This document shows positions 1-10,962 of a DNA stretch of 64,000 bases, piece by piece. Made by a program: the position numbers and the translations under genes. Within the stretch, counting starts at the first letter, position 1. Each line of letters begins with the position of its first letter. Location: contig JAJKFH010000611.1 in assembly GCA_023333565.1 (NCBI GenBank), positions 1,262,220 to 1,326,219 of the forward strand, read 5' to 3'. Source of the DNA: Puffinus mauretanicus. Lineage: Eukaryota > Chordata > Aves > Procellariiformes > Procellariidae. The notes beneath the pieces were generated by a model that saw only the letters and a program-made list of their open reading frames with translations, did no database searches and was not told where the DNA came from.

Positions 1-1990
1 GAGAAATGGAAGAAAATGTGGAACAGTTGGAAAGGATAAAAATATCAGGCAACGCAACAAAGCAAAACATTCCCCCAGATGAATAGGTTTCCCTTTGATC
101 AGACAAAAAAAGATTTGAAATGTGTCTGTTTTAAACAGAACAGAAAATGAGAATATGCAATACACAGCTATAATGGATGAGGCGTGAGATGAAAGGTCTG
201 AGATGAATCTCGATTGGTATGAAGTGCTCCAGGTTTTTTTTTTCCTAATCGTGTACAACTCCTTCACAACTAGCTAACTACTTAGCTCCTGAGTGTATCC
301 CATTAAGATTGCATATTGAAAATTGGGCTGCTATTGAAAAAATTAGCAGTAAGTAAAGACTGCTATTTTACTATTGATAGTGATTTTGGTAGTAATGCCA
401 ATAAAAAATGGAATATGCCATTGACCAGAGAACATCAACAATAACCTGTCTTGGTGAAAAAGCTCATGATCTAGCTAGTACTTATCAAATCATATATACA
501 AGCTGAAGTATATGTATAGCTGCTGTATTCTCCGTTTCTCTTTAAAAAGCCTCTGCTTAAATATTTTCCCTCACTGTCTGCACATGTCCTTCTGACCTCT
601 AAACCAGGCAGCATAGATAGAGGGCACTGGGCAAAAATAGCCTTTGTATTCATCTAAATCATAAAAATAAGATAGCACTATTATCAACAACAACCACCAC
701 CATGTACAAAAAAGGACAAGTAAATGCTATTAACCCCTCTACGAGGCAAGAAAACGGTCACAGGAATCTTTCTAGGATATTTTCCTGAATGCTCACTCTT
801 TGTTTACTGCAGCCCCTGTTAATTGATAAATTTTGCATTTGGGTCACCTGCCGTTTCCAGGCAGGCATGTCTCAGTAGTCATCTCCCCTGAACAAGCCAC
901 CTCCCCAGATCTGTTTGCTTCCTTTCATGCCTCCTCTCTCAAGAGCTAGTTACAGCTCCAGTGTTTTCATTTAGCCACATTTCTGTACTGACATGTACAG
1001 AAGGGGATGCAGCAAATTTGAAGTTTATTTACAAACTACAAGTGACTACATGTGTTAAATTTAGCTGGTTGCACCCAGCAGAGAGGGCCTTTCCAAAAAC
1101 AGTCTTCCAGAACAACAAACCAAACTGCAGTAGCTCAGTTCCATGAGCAAAGGAGTAAACAGATTGTTACCCTGATTGAATCTATCACCAGTGCTGTAGC
1201 TGACAGAACCCCCCAAATTGACACTAAAAAAGGGCAGGGAAGCAGATCATGACTGTATTTTAAGCCAATATCCTACAAAGAAGGAAAAACCTGAAAACTG
1301 CTGGAATCCCGATCTAGAAGGAAATTGCATGCATCAGCTTAGTTCACCTGGCCAGTTACTAGCTCAGGGAAACACTGAAACCAGCCAAAGCAAAAAGCAA
1401 AACAGCACAAGGCCAAAGCAGAGTGCCATGACAGAAGCTATATTGCTGTTCCACTTCTCTGTCTCCAAACTTAACAACTAATTTTGTAATTTCTGTATTT
1501 TAGTAGAATTTTAATTTCACCTGTAAAGTCATCTAGAGCTAAAGGAGACTTCATGAATGTTGGCAAATCCCCAGCACTCATTCCCTGAGCCGTGCTGATG
1601 CTAGAAGACGACTTTTCACAGTTGCAGTGCAAAGCGTTCAGACACCAGGTTGGGAATCCTCCCCCTTCTCCTCATTCCCAGAGGCTGCCACTCCAGGTTT
1701 AAACTTGTTTTAGAAATGCTGGCAACGCTGGTTCGCAGTGAGAATCCATTTAAGCTTAGTGTTTTTTCTCCTACAGTAGCCATTTGCAGATCCCTTGGGA
1801 AGAGCAAGAACAGAGAAAATTCATATAGTATTTCCCCTAATACTCTCCCAGCCTGACTATTTTTAGTTCACAGAACCTTCTGCCCCTGTTGTAGTTTGTT
1901 TAGTGTCCCAATGGATCTCTCTTTCATGCGCTTTTCCAGTCTTGCTTGAATTCTTGGTAAACTTCTTGTATCACAGCATCCTTCGGCAAA
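1..1990. other. intergenic flank, nothing recognised
   Basis: AT-rich sequence without long open frames, exon-like segments or recognisable repeats. It lies downstream of TULP4; in mammals the next gene on that side is TMEM181 (recalled synteny), but no part of it was recognised here. Confidence 0.5.
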
Positions 1991-1999
1991 GCGGTCTGC

Positions 2000-2870
2000 T
2001 ACTCACCTCCTTGAAGAACCACCTCCTTTTGTTTGATATCCTGCCTCAGTATTATTTCACTTCATTTTAATTTTATAGCCCCTAGTTCTTCTGCAGTAAG
2101 AGACAATCAACAGACAATCCCTACCCACCTTTCCACGTTACTCCTGTTTTGGTGGCTCTCTAGCAATCCCTTTAAGCCATCTCTTTTCCAGGCTGAAGAG
2201 CCCTAGCCTTCGCAGTTATTCCTCACGTAGAAGTTAATTTATACCTTTGATCGTCCTTGTTGCCCTGCTGTGAATCTTCTCTAGATCTAATCTACCTTTT
2301 CTAAGACAAGGGGACAGTACTGCACAGTATGCTTATACAGTGACCCTGTATTTTCTGCTTTGCTGTCAGTTCTTTTCCTAAACGTTACTGATATTTTATT
2401 TTCTTCTTTTGACTGCTGCTGAGCACCAACCTGATGTTTTCAGAGAGCCATCTATCAAACTCTCAGAGGTCTCTTCGGAGTCGTAGAGGTCAATTCTGAG
2501 GCCATTACCGCAAATGTGAAATTAGAACTGTTTTGTTTCCCCATGTGTACCACTTTACATTTACCTATACTGAGTTTCACCTGCCATTTCATTGCCAAGT
2601 TTCATAAAGACTTTTGAGATTATTGACGACTGGCCATTGCCTTTACTATTTTGAATAACTTTATCTCATCAGTAAACTTTGTAGCTCAATGTTCAAACTT
2701 TCAAGGCCACCCACGAATATGGTGAACAGACGAGGATCCAGCACAGACCCCTGCAAAACTTCACCGGTAACCTGGGTCCATTATAAGGATCCATGCCAGG
2801 ATTCTCTCGTTTGTGCCACAGCTTGCATGTTTATTATGCAAGGTAAGCTACTTCACTACTTTTTTTATTT
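2000..2870 (-). mobile_element. ancient decayed CR1-type LINE fragment
   Basis: On the minus strand the segment near 2700-2770 still reads VLQGSVLDPRLFTIFV, the degenerate form of the [16 protein letters not shown] motif of LINE reverse transcriptases. Further along (2150-2330) are the recognisable 3' CR1/L3 phrases ending in a truncated 3' region. Many stops and frameshifts mark it as very old, much older than the CR1 copies at 15.3, 39.9 and 63.7 kb. Boundaries are approximate. Confidence 0.75.
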
Positions 2871-2934
2871 CCTCAGCCCCCAGAATGCTTATTTTAGTTA
2901 AAAACCAGAGAAAGAACACTGGCCATCACAGCAT

Positions 2935-2940
2935 TTTATT
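2935..2940 (-). terminator. TULP4: alternative candidate poly(A) signal
   Basis: A minus-strand AATAAA is followed about 25 nt later by a pyrimidine-rich run (ttctttctctggttttt). It sits just before the decayed LINE at 2000-2870, so it would be the furthest plausible end of the TULP4 transcript. Confidence 0.25.
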
Positions 2941-3364
2941 CTGTTATTAAAGATGACAGGACAGAGGAATCTTTTGTGGTAATGTTAAAGGTTCCAGTAT
3001 ATCAATGACAAAATGAGAAGTACCACAAATCCCAAAGGTAATTTCCTTAAAAAGGAAAGCAAGCAGAGGAGAAATAGCAGAAGAATCAGCTGATATCCAG
3101 GCAGATAGGAACATCGTTACGATGAAATCTTTGCCATCCATCCTCCCATATGAATGACACAAAGTATGATGGGCTGGTACACGCATCACATTCAGTGGAA
3201 CTTGCGGATACAGTTATTGAAAAGAGAAAGCATAATGGCATCTGGCTATTTATTATTCAGGTCGTTCCAGCACAGATTTGTCATCTCCTTTAAAAGTATT
3301 TAAGGTGCTTGACAAGATGCAGAATGCAACAAAAACAAGTCAGGAATTTTCTAGTCTGCAAAAT

Positions 3365-3370
3365 TTTATT
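3365..3370 (-). terminator. TULP4: candidate distal poly(A) signal of TULP4
   Basis: There is an AATAAA on the minus strand. About 20-30 nt beyond it is a U/GU-rich stretch (cttgtttttgttgcattctg), the classical downstream element. This is the best placed of several AATAAA motifs, but use in vivo cannot be read from sequence. Confidence 0.35.
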
Positions 3371-6300
3371 AAGCAACAGCTGGACAACTCTTACAACTCC
3401 AAATCATCAAGGAAAAATAGGGCAATCAGTCCATCTCTCAATCATGAAGACAGTAAAGAATTTGGACAAACCACATTTTTATAGGGAAACCAACAATGCT
3501 TTCTAGGCACCTCCTGCAAAATCTATTACACAAGATACATAAAAGGAGAGGCAAATCACGGTAGTTTTTAAGTACAATGGAAACCAGGTATGCTGAGGAG
3601 AAAAAAAAAGAAGAAAACTTGAGATTCCAAAAAATATGTTTAAAAAATAGTATAGGTATGTAAAAGTACACAAATTGTGTACCAAATTTTCAAAAGCCTT
3701 AAGAAAAACATGCTGGGCTTGCTAGCTTAAGAATGCATGCACCTGCATGACTATATGCTCATTAAATAAAAAGAAAAAAAATCCAAAATCATGTTCAAAG
3801 TTATAGTACCAAAATAATGCATTTATAAACAAATGCAACTCTCCTTCTTTTTCAGGAAACACTGCAGTGCCTTTTCAATCAAATGCATCCCCATGCTATT
3901 CCACAACACCATATATTTTATCTACAATAAACAACGAGATCTTGAACAGACATACCCTTCCCCAAATGCACAACACACAAAAATAAAAAGAAGCAGTGAA
4001 TGCAGAAATAGTGAAACGAAAGGCAACCAAAGGCAAAACATGTATCAAGCAAACAAAAGAAACAAAGGGAAAATTAGGAAGGTTCTGAACAAATAGTTTG
4101 AAACAACACAGGTAGGAATTACAAGCCGAGCACTATTCCAATGAAATACTTGAAACTCAGGTGTCTGCACACTGTTCAAAAATGTTTCTCTTTTATTATT
4201 ACTTTAATCTTAATCCATATCTTAAACCATCTACTTGGCCGGTAAGATAAACATTCCACAAATAGACAATATTTGTCAGGATTCAGAATTGCTGAATCAG
4301 ATCATATTTTTAAATTTGTAATAATGTAAACTGAAGGGCAAGGATTAAGAATAAACTGGCAGGCTTTAACATCATACCATCTATTTTTTTCATTGAATGC
4401 TCTGGATAGGTAAGTATTTGGTGTTTTCATTTATTTTATTTTAAGTCTCACAAAATCATGTTGTTTTGATCCTGCAGTCAGCTCTGGGTCAGCAAACCTG
4501 TGTACTTGCATAGTGCTTCACAACAATCTATTTGCCTTGAAGCACAATTTCTCATTATAGATCCATTTGCAAAATCAAAAGTTGAGGGGTGAAGTTTTTA
4601 ATTTTCTTAGCAAGAATTGCTTCACTGAATCCTATTTTATTCTTTTATTTGGTAAATTGCTTTTGTCTTAAAAATCTAATTTTCTAGTTGCAGCAACAAT
4701 CAAACTGCCCGCAGAAATTATCTCCTGATACATCTTCAGAGATATCAGGCAACACACAAAGCTGAGCCTTTTAATCTTAAAACTTCTCTGCAGGATTTTT
4801 TTAGAAGAAAACTAAATAAATACAAAGATAAAATAATTCACATAGCCCATTGTTCACAAGTAGTAATTCCTTCGAAAATGGTGCATGTAAATTCCAATCC
4901 TGCAAAGAGGACCTGTGGTGCCTACCTGCAGACTATTCCTGAGGGTAGCAGGACTCTAAATTGGTATTTGCTGATGGAGGATTGTGCTTGCCTTGAAGGG
5001 ACTTGAAAATGAAAAAATTCATCTACCAGAATTTTTCCATTTTTGTCAGCAGTATGATAACATTTGCTCTCTTATACTGGGAAAACCATTATGCCAATCT
5101 CTAAATAACATAAACAGCCTGCTCTCCTGTGATGGAATCCTAGAAATGGGAATAAAAGGCAAAAATCTGAATGACTACTCTGTGGCCAGGATTTTACTTC
5201 TAGCATACTTCAGGGGGGTTATACGGAACTGTCAATATAGCTGTTGGTTAACGCTTTGTAATTTTCTTAAGTGCATAGATGGGTCATGTAAGTCATTCTT
5301 ACTTTATAATCACATAGTAATGGGAAAGTACATTTTGGGTTGGATTCTATTCTCTTACGTATCTTGGTGTAACCATGTAGTGAGGGTAGAAGTTGGCCCT
5401 TTGTCAGCATGCCATGCAAATAACTCATCTGTTACGAATCTCCAAGTCAGATTTACTGGTCTGGAGTGGTTTGGGTTCTGCAGAAATGTGCAATTTCCAA
5501 ACTGCTGCTCTGTGAAACACATTCTTAAAAGCTAGTGAAAACTTACTCTGTCTTCTCTCCCCTTTCTCTCAATCAAATCAGTTTTTGCATGTGTTGCTCT
5601 CTTCGTATGAGGATCTAAACTGTTTCTGACAGGTTAACAGGGCACCAAGATAACATAGGATCATACTCATCAGGCTGCAAAAAGCAAATGCACAGAAATT
5701 GTCTGAGGCAACAATCAGGCGAGCTCCGAAATCTGTTTGGAATTTCTGAGAGGACACTAAAAAGACACATCGAGGAAAGCCTGGACCTACAGGAAGTCTA
5801 GGCTCAAGGCTTCAGCAAAGTCAGGTATCTTTGTCTGATACCTGTACACCTTCAAGCATCTTCACAAAAACGATGGAACAAAACTGGAGAGAGAAATGTG
5901 GAACTGTTTTACTTGTGGTTGCATCACAGAAAGTTTATCTAACTGAGATGAACCTGTGTACAGATTTACTGTCATACAACCAATATTCAGGCAGCCCATG
6001 GCACATGTTACTGCTACCTCTGGAACTGAGTGCAAAACTATTAACGTGATAATTCCTTTTTTATCTCTTTCACCCCCCTCCTTCTCATAGTTTCTCAGGG
6101 TGTTGCAGAAACATGATATTCTTGCTGTTTCAAGCTAAAATTTGCCACTCCATGCATAGTGCACTTCATACCAGACTTTAAGTATCAATTTTTAGACTCT
6201 GTTAGGACCTGTATTTCGAGGATATCAGTCATATTTTTTCAAAAGGATGAGGTTCTCTGTTGCATCCCTTTGCAACTCCAGTGGAGCAGATTCTGACTTC

Positions 6301-9300
6301 AAATGGCCACCATGGCCACCGGCTGGCATCAGGGCTTTCTCTGCCCAAGGCTGCTGCAGCCCAAGCCACGCAGACCTAGAAGGACGAGTGGAGGAACGCC
6401 TGCTCCACCAGCTCTCCGACGGAGCATCCTGAAGAGGCAAAGCTGCTGCAGGCAGCGTCAGCACTCAGCTGCATCAGCTCTGTGCAGCGCTAGCTCAGGT
6501 ATCAGAAGCACTATGGCTGTGTTGGAATCAGCTGAGCCCAGCTGAAGGAGGAGTATTATTACTCTGAGCAGAGGAAAATGCATCTACTGCTACACATTTC
6601 TTGTGCCTCAGATAGCTTATTCCAAGCTAGTTTGCTTGGAATCTCTGCATAGCACTGAATTACGCCATTGCCAAACCCTACTAAACTATGCAATGAACTT
6701 CTTACAAACTGAGCCTATATAGTTATACCCTCTTTTACCACGTAAGCCACCTTATTTTATATCTCAAGAAAAAGCATTGTACTAAGAAGAGGGAAAGCAA
6801 ATCAAGCCTTGTATTTTTAAAACCACTCTCAAGTGAAATACATAGTTAGAAACAAAGGAGGAAAACAGTGGAGAAGAACAGGTTTGTGCAGGTCCCAAAG
6901 AAGTCATCTACACTCTTTGTAGTCTACACAGTCCTCCATAGCAAACTCACTGTGTTCAGCTGCCAAAAAAATATTTTTGCCTGCCCGCATTATGAAAATT
7001 TGCATACTATCCAGCAAAAACAGGTCTTCCTATACGCATTTTTAACTTCTTGCAGCAAAACATACTGCTAGCGAACAATTACTTACAAAGATGCTCTTTA
7101 CATATAAATAAGAAAGTGTGTATAACTCACTGATACATAGTAATAAAATAATCCCTAAATCACTTATTACATTACGCAAGATAAATAATTTGTCTTTTGG
7201 ACATTAACAGGAAATCTGCATTAAATTATCTTTAAAAAACCACTCAAAACTCCCTAAAAAAAAACCAACACAAAAAAAACCCCCAACAAAAACCCCACAA
7301 ACTCCCTAGACTGTCACAATTATTGCACAACTAAAAAAAAGCTTTGGAAAAAACATACTTTACTACTGGAAATTACTGTATGTATAAAAGAACTAGATAC
7401 TTCTGAACACTTTGCTACATTCTTCCTAGAAGAACTTAGTTATCTACAGAAAACCTGTGTTTTACTAATGAAATATAAAATGTAACATCTATCTTTTGGC
7501 TGAATGCAATAGCGATCTTCAGGATTTAAGTGATTATTTTGGAGGAGGCTTTTAAATTTGTTATCTACATTGTATCTCAATGAAAAATAAAACAACTGTC
7601 ACTTTCACTTGTTCTTTGTATAATTTAGGATCCAGCTGCACACTCAGATATTTACATAATTCTCATTCCTTTCATTAAAATTCTATATATTTGAGAGTAT
7701 TTTTTCTCTCTAATACTGGGTATTCTCTACGCCATTAAAATCTGCAGTTAAAGGGACTCTGTTAAATTATTTTCAAAAAGATAAAAGATTATCTTATCCC
7801 ATAGGATTTTCTAACAAGTAGATGGGAAGGATGTTGGAAATTGCATTTATTTTCCTAATTTTTGATAATTATTCCTTGTGCTTTGCTGGGGCAGAAACCA
7901 GGTCTATTCTGTGCCAAGGCTCTTTGTAAGTGCCATCAGAAGGATGCAATTATGAGCTGGGCCAATGAAATCAAATTACTAACTCTGCTACTTGTTGTAT
8001 CGAGTTTCATTTCTTGGTTCTCAATTAGCATAAAACTACTGATAACTGGAAAAATTTGGCAACGAACCAAGCGAAGAGGAATACTGTTCCCTGGAAGGTT
8101 AAAGAAACTGCACACAGAAGTCCTTCTATTTATTTTGTTCAGAAAAAACATTCATGTTGTTTCCACGTAATATGAATTTTGGCTTAAAACTACAGATGAT
8201 GTTCCTTCCAACTGAAGATTTCTAACATGTGACTGAGTGGCCCTTCCGTCAGCAAGCAAGCAAGCCAGCCATGGTATGTTTCTTCTCTTATGGTGTTCAG
8301 TGTGTGCCTGTTATACTCTAATTAGGGTATGACTGGTTAGCACAGACCTTAGGGCAGGTGAGGACTCTGATCCACCAAATTTCCTCCTTGTGTATTGGAA
8401 TCAGTGGACTGAGAATTCAACCTACTGTTTGTACAGCATATAACTCAATATAGACGAAGGGCTTAATAGCACTTCCTCCACAAAAATCCAAGGGAAACAC
8501 TTCCATTGATTTTAAAGGGCCCAGAACCAAATCCATTTTGGTTCCTCTGTTCCACATACATTATACATACAGGCACTCAAATTGCTGAATAAATCATGCA
8601 CGTGAGAAAGAATACAAATAGGCCCAGACAACTGATGGAAATTCAACAAAATTAATTAATTAAACCAGACAACAATCTACTAGATGCCAAGGGAAATGTT
8701 GTGCCTGACCACTCCCACATGCAAGCAGAAGCTGCTGAGCTTTGGGATAATACGTGCATGGTACCATCTACTTCCCCTCTCCTTCCTTCCTACCTCTGCT
8801 TCCTCTCTCCAACAAAACTGTCTTGCAGGTGGTTTTTCCTGGACTTACCCTGCAGGACAGTACCTATGGATGATCTGCCTCGTCATCTCCCTTGGCAACT
8901 CTCAAAACTCCTCTCTGACTGGCATTACTCCCTCTGTGCTGCACAGCTCTAGAAGCCTCAGCAGAGCCAAAGTTATAAGCTGACTGCATGTTGGTAACTT
9001 CTACTACAGCAGGGTCTTATCTTATGTGATATGTTCCTCTAGAACGAATCAAATGCAACACACATCTGCCCTACCATTAGGATTTAAGAAAAGCAAAGAG
9101 AGAAAATCACGCCTATTCATCTTAAGTTGCACTGAGTTTTTCATGTAAGAAGTTAAACTGTGGATGAAAGACAAAGACAAAGCAGCCATCAACACCTCAA
9201 CCAATAGATCTTTCTCAGTGTGCCTTGCACTTTAAAAGAGTAATTTCTGAAGGAAATCTGCAGTTACGTTTTGTAATCTAATGTCCAAATAATTACATGA

Positions 9301-9972
9301 ATAATTTTGGGTTTTGTGTATTACTGGGGAAACTACTTCCATATCAAAACATATTCTGTAGCAAAATGCAGGCAAGGAGGAAAGAGAGAAAGCAAACAAA
9401 TATGTGCACAACACATGGACAACACAGAAACTCTTCTGTGCAAGCAACCCTTCTGAAATACTCAACAGGTCTGCATGTCCACCAGAAAGAACTGCAGAGC
9501 GTCATGCTACAGTTATTAAGCCTTCCTCCGTAACACTCCATGTAAACTTTGGCTTCCCGCTCTTAGCTGGAGCATTATATTCTCAAACCACAGCCACAAA
9601 GACTACTCAAGTAGCAAGGTGATAAAAGGGATGATTCTGTCCAATTTTTCCTTCCTCTTTCAACTCATTTGTTCTCCAGCCAGCCATGATGTTGTTTCCT
9701 GTAATGAAATTGCTTTCCTGATGAAATTGCTTCCTGTAATGACTTGCTATACTTCTGTCTCCTTCCTAATTCACTGTTGTAGAACTTGATTCATACTGAA
9801 TACATAAGAAGACTGAATACACGGGGCCTTCTCATTCACTTGAAAGACTTTGTTTATAAAGTGTAAACACATTTAAATGAGGAGCATGTACAGACGTGGC
9901 CTCAGAGGTCACACTGTACTTCTCCCAACTACAGGCCAAATTGGAGAATACTGCTGATCAATATGAACAAAA

Positions 9973-10117
9973 AAGCAATGCTCATAGTTATCTCCTCCCC
10001 TATTTTCTGTCACCTACCGAAAGATGTTTATCCCCAACAACAAAAGAAGCAACGCTCGTAATTATTTCCTCCTCTATCTTCTGTCACCTACTGAAAGATG
10101 TTTATCCCCAATAACAG
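9973..10117. repeat. 74-bp tandem duplication, two diverged copies
   Basis: Two copies (9973-10046 and 10047-10117) share aagcaaYgctc at the start and ctgtcacctac, then gaaagatgtttatcccca, with about ten substitutions. It is a local duplication inside the probable 3'UTR. Confidence 0.85.
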
Positions 10118-10349
10118 CACACAAAACAAGCAGACATCAACTTCTTTGATACAGTGGGTTTTCAAACCACCCATAGGTAACAATTGTTTCTCTTCTGAAT
10201 AATACATCATTATTTATAAATTAAACATTGACCTACATAAGCCTCCTTGGAACTTGTGGTGCTCACTTATTATCAGAGATCAGAGAAGAAACACATGTCT
10301 TCAAGTATTATAGCTTCTTTGTTTTCTTTTTTTGCTGCTATCACTGATG

Positions 10350-10375
10350 TAGTAGTAGTAGAGTAGTAGTAGTAC
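10350..10375. repeat. (AGT)n microsatellite
   Basis: A short imperfect trinucleotide run, gtagtagtagtagag followed by tagtagtagtac. Confidence 0.85.
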
Positions 10376-10619
10376 AAACTGGACCAGAAAAAAAGTTATG
10401 TTCCCTGTTTTAAAAAGAACAGCATGATATAAGGCAGTCTATCAAAAAGAGCAGTCTTTTTTAATCCCCCTATGAGCTTACATCAGCTACTGTAGCATAC
10501 ACGGCAGAACCACCACAACAAGCCAAAAGCCACACTTCTCCACGTAACACTGAATGGCTCTCAACCCTTCGCTCTTTCTGAGACCCAGCACAATGCTTAA
10601 AAAGAAAAAAAACACCTGA

Positions 10620-10647
10620 AAACAAACAAACAAACAAACAAACAAAA
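10620..10647. repeat. (CAAA)n microsatellite
   Basis: About seven units of the tetranucleotide CAAA, located about 200 nt downstream of the TULP4 stop codon in the probable 3'UTR. On the transcript strand it reads (TTTG)n. Confidence 0.9.
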
Positions 10648-10845
10648 CAGAAAACAGCCCCCCACCCTCCACCCCATGACTGATTAGAGTTAATGCCCTT
10701 CTGCTGGGCACCAAGAGACTTTTCCAGTTTTACTGCCGCCTTCACTCCCAGGCACCTCTGCACACCTAAAGCAGGCTGCCCTGACATTTTCCGGTTTGGA
10801 CTTTATGAGAAGGTTAACATTTTCCTCTCTCCAGTCTCTGCTTGT

Positions 10846-10962
10846 TCATTTCAGGCGTTGAGTCACATTAGCCAGAGCAACAGCAAAGGCTTGCACTGCA
10901 GAAAATGGATACTGAAAGTCCAAAATGTAAGCATTGCCATCAATCCTTCCAAACTGCATCAC
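10846..10962 (-). CDS. TULP4: TULP4 last coding exon: C-terminal tubby strand/helix and stop
   Basis: Window residues 1353-1390 and the TGA at 10846-10848; 117 coding nt, entering in phase 0. The acceptor is cctgcttcccag|GTG. It encodes [19 protein letters not shown], then [19 protein letters not shown]. This matches the closing VMQFGR…YPLxAxQAFAIAL signature of tubby proteins, where the last hydrophobic helix threads the beta-barrel. The reading frame is too short to stand out alone, but it joins the previous exon exactly. Confidence 0.96.
   Translation of the reverse strand: MMQFGRIDGNAYILDFQYPFSAVQAFAVALANVTQRLK

Larger units (their letters stand above)
3345..10845 (-). other. TULP4: probable TULP4 3' untranslated region (distal end uncertain)
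   Basis: The 7.5 kb after the stop codon is AT-rich, holds no recognisable coding exon on either strand, and has no identified transposon. TULP4 mRNAs carry a multi-kilobase 3'UTR in other vertebrates (recalled), which fits. AATAAA motifs on the minus strand occur at 7846-7851, 8129-8134, 4636-4641, 4644-4649, 3365-3370 and 2935-2940. The 3365 site has the best downstream U/GU-rich context, so it is used provisionally as the end. Inside are a (CAAA)n run at 10620-10647, an (AGT)n run at 10350-10375 and a 74-bp tandem duplication at 9973-10117. A 183-codon open frame on the plus strand (4984-5535) resembles no family I know. Confidence 0.5.

Noticed and set aside
1..2000. Possible TMEM181 exons downstream of TULP4
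   Set aside because: Expected from mammalian synteny, but no membrane-protein exon could be recognised.
6240..6545. GC-richer segment with overlapping 60-80-codon frames at 6.2-6.5 kb
   Set aside because: Short frames on both strands with no homology. It fits a locally GC-rich part of the 3'UTR better than a gene.
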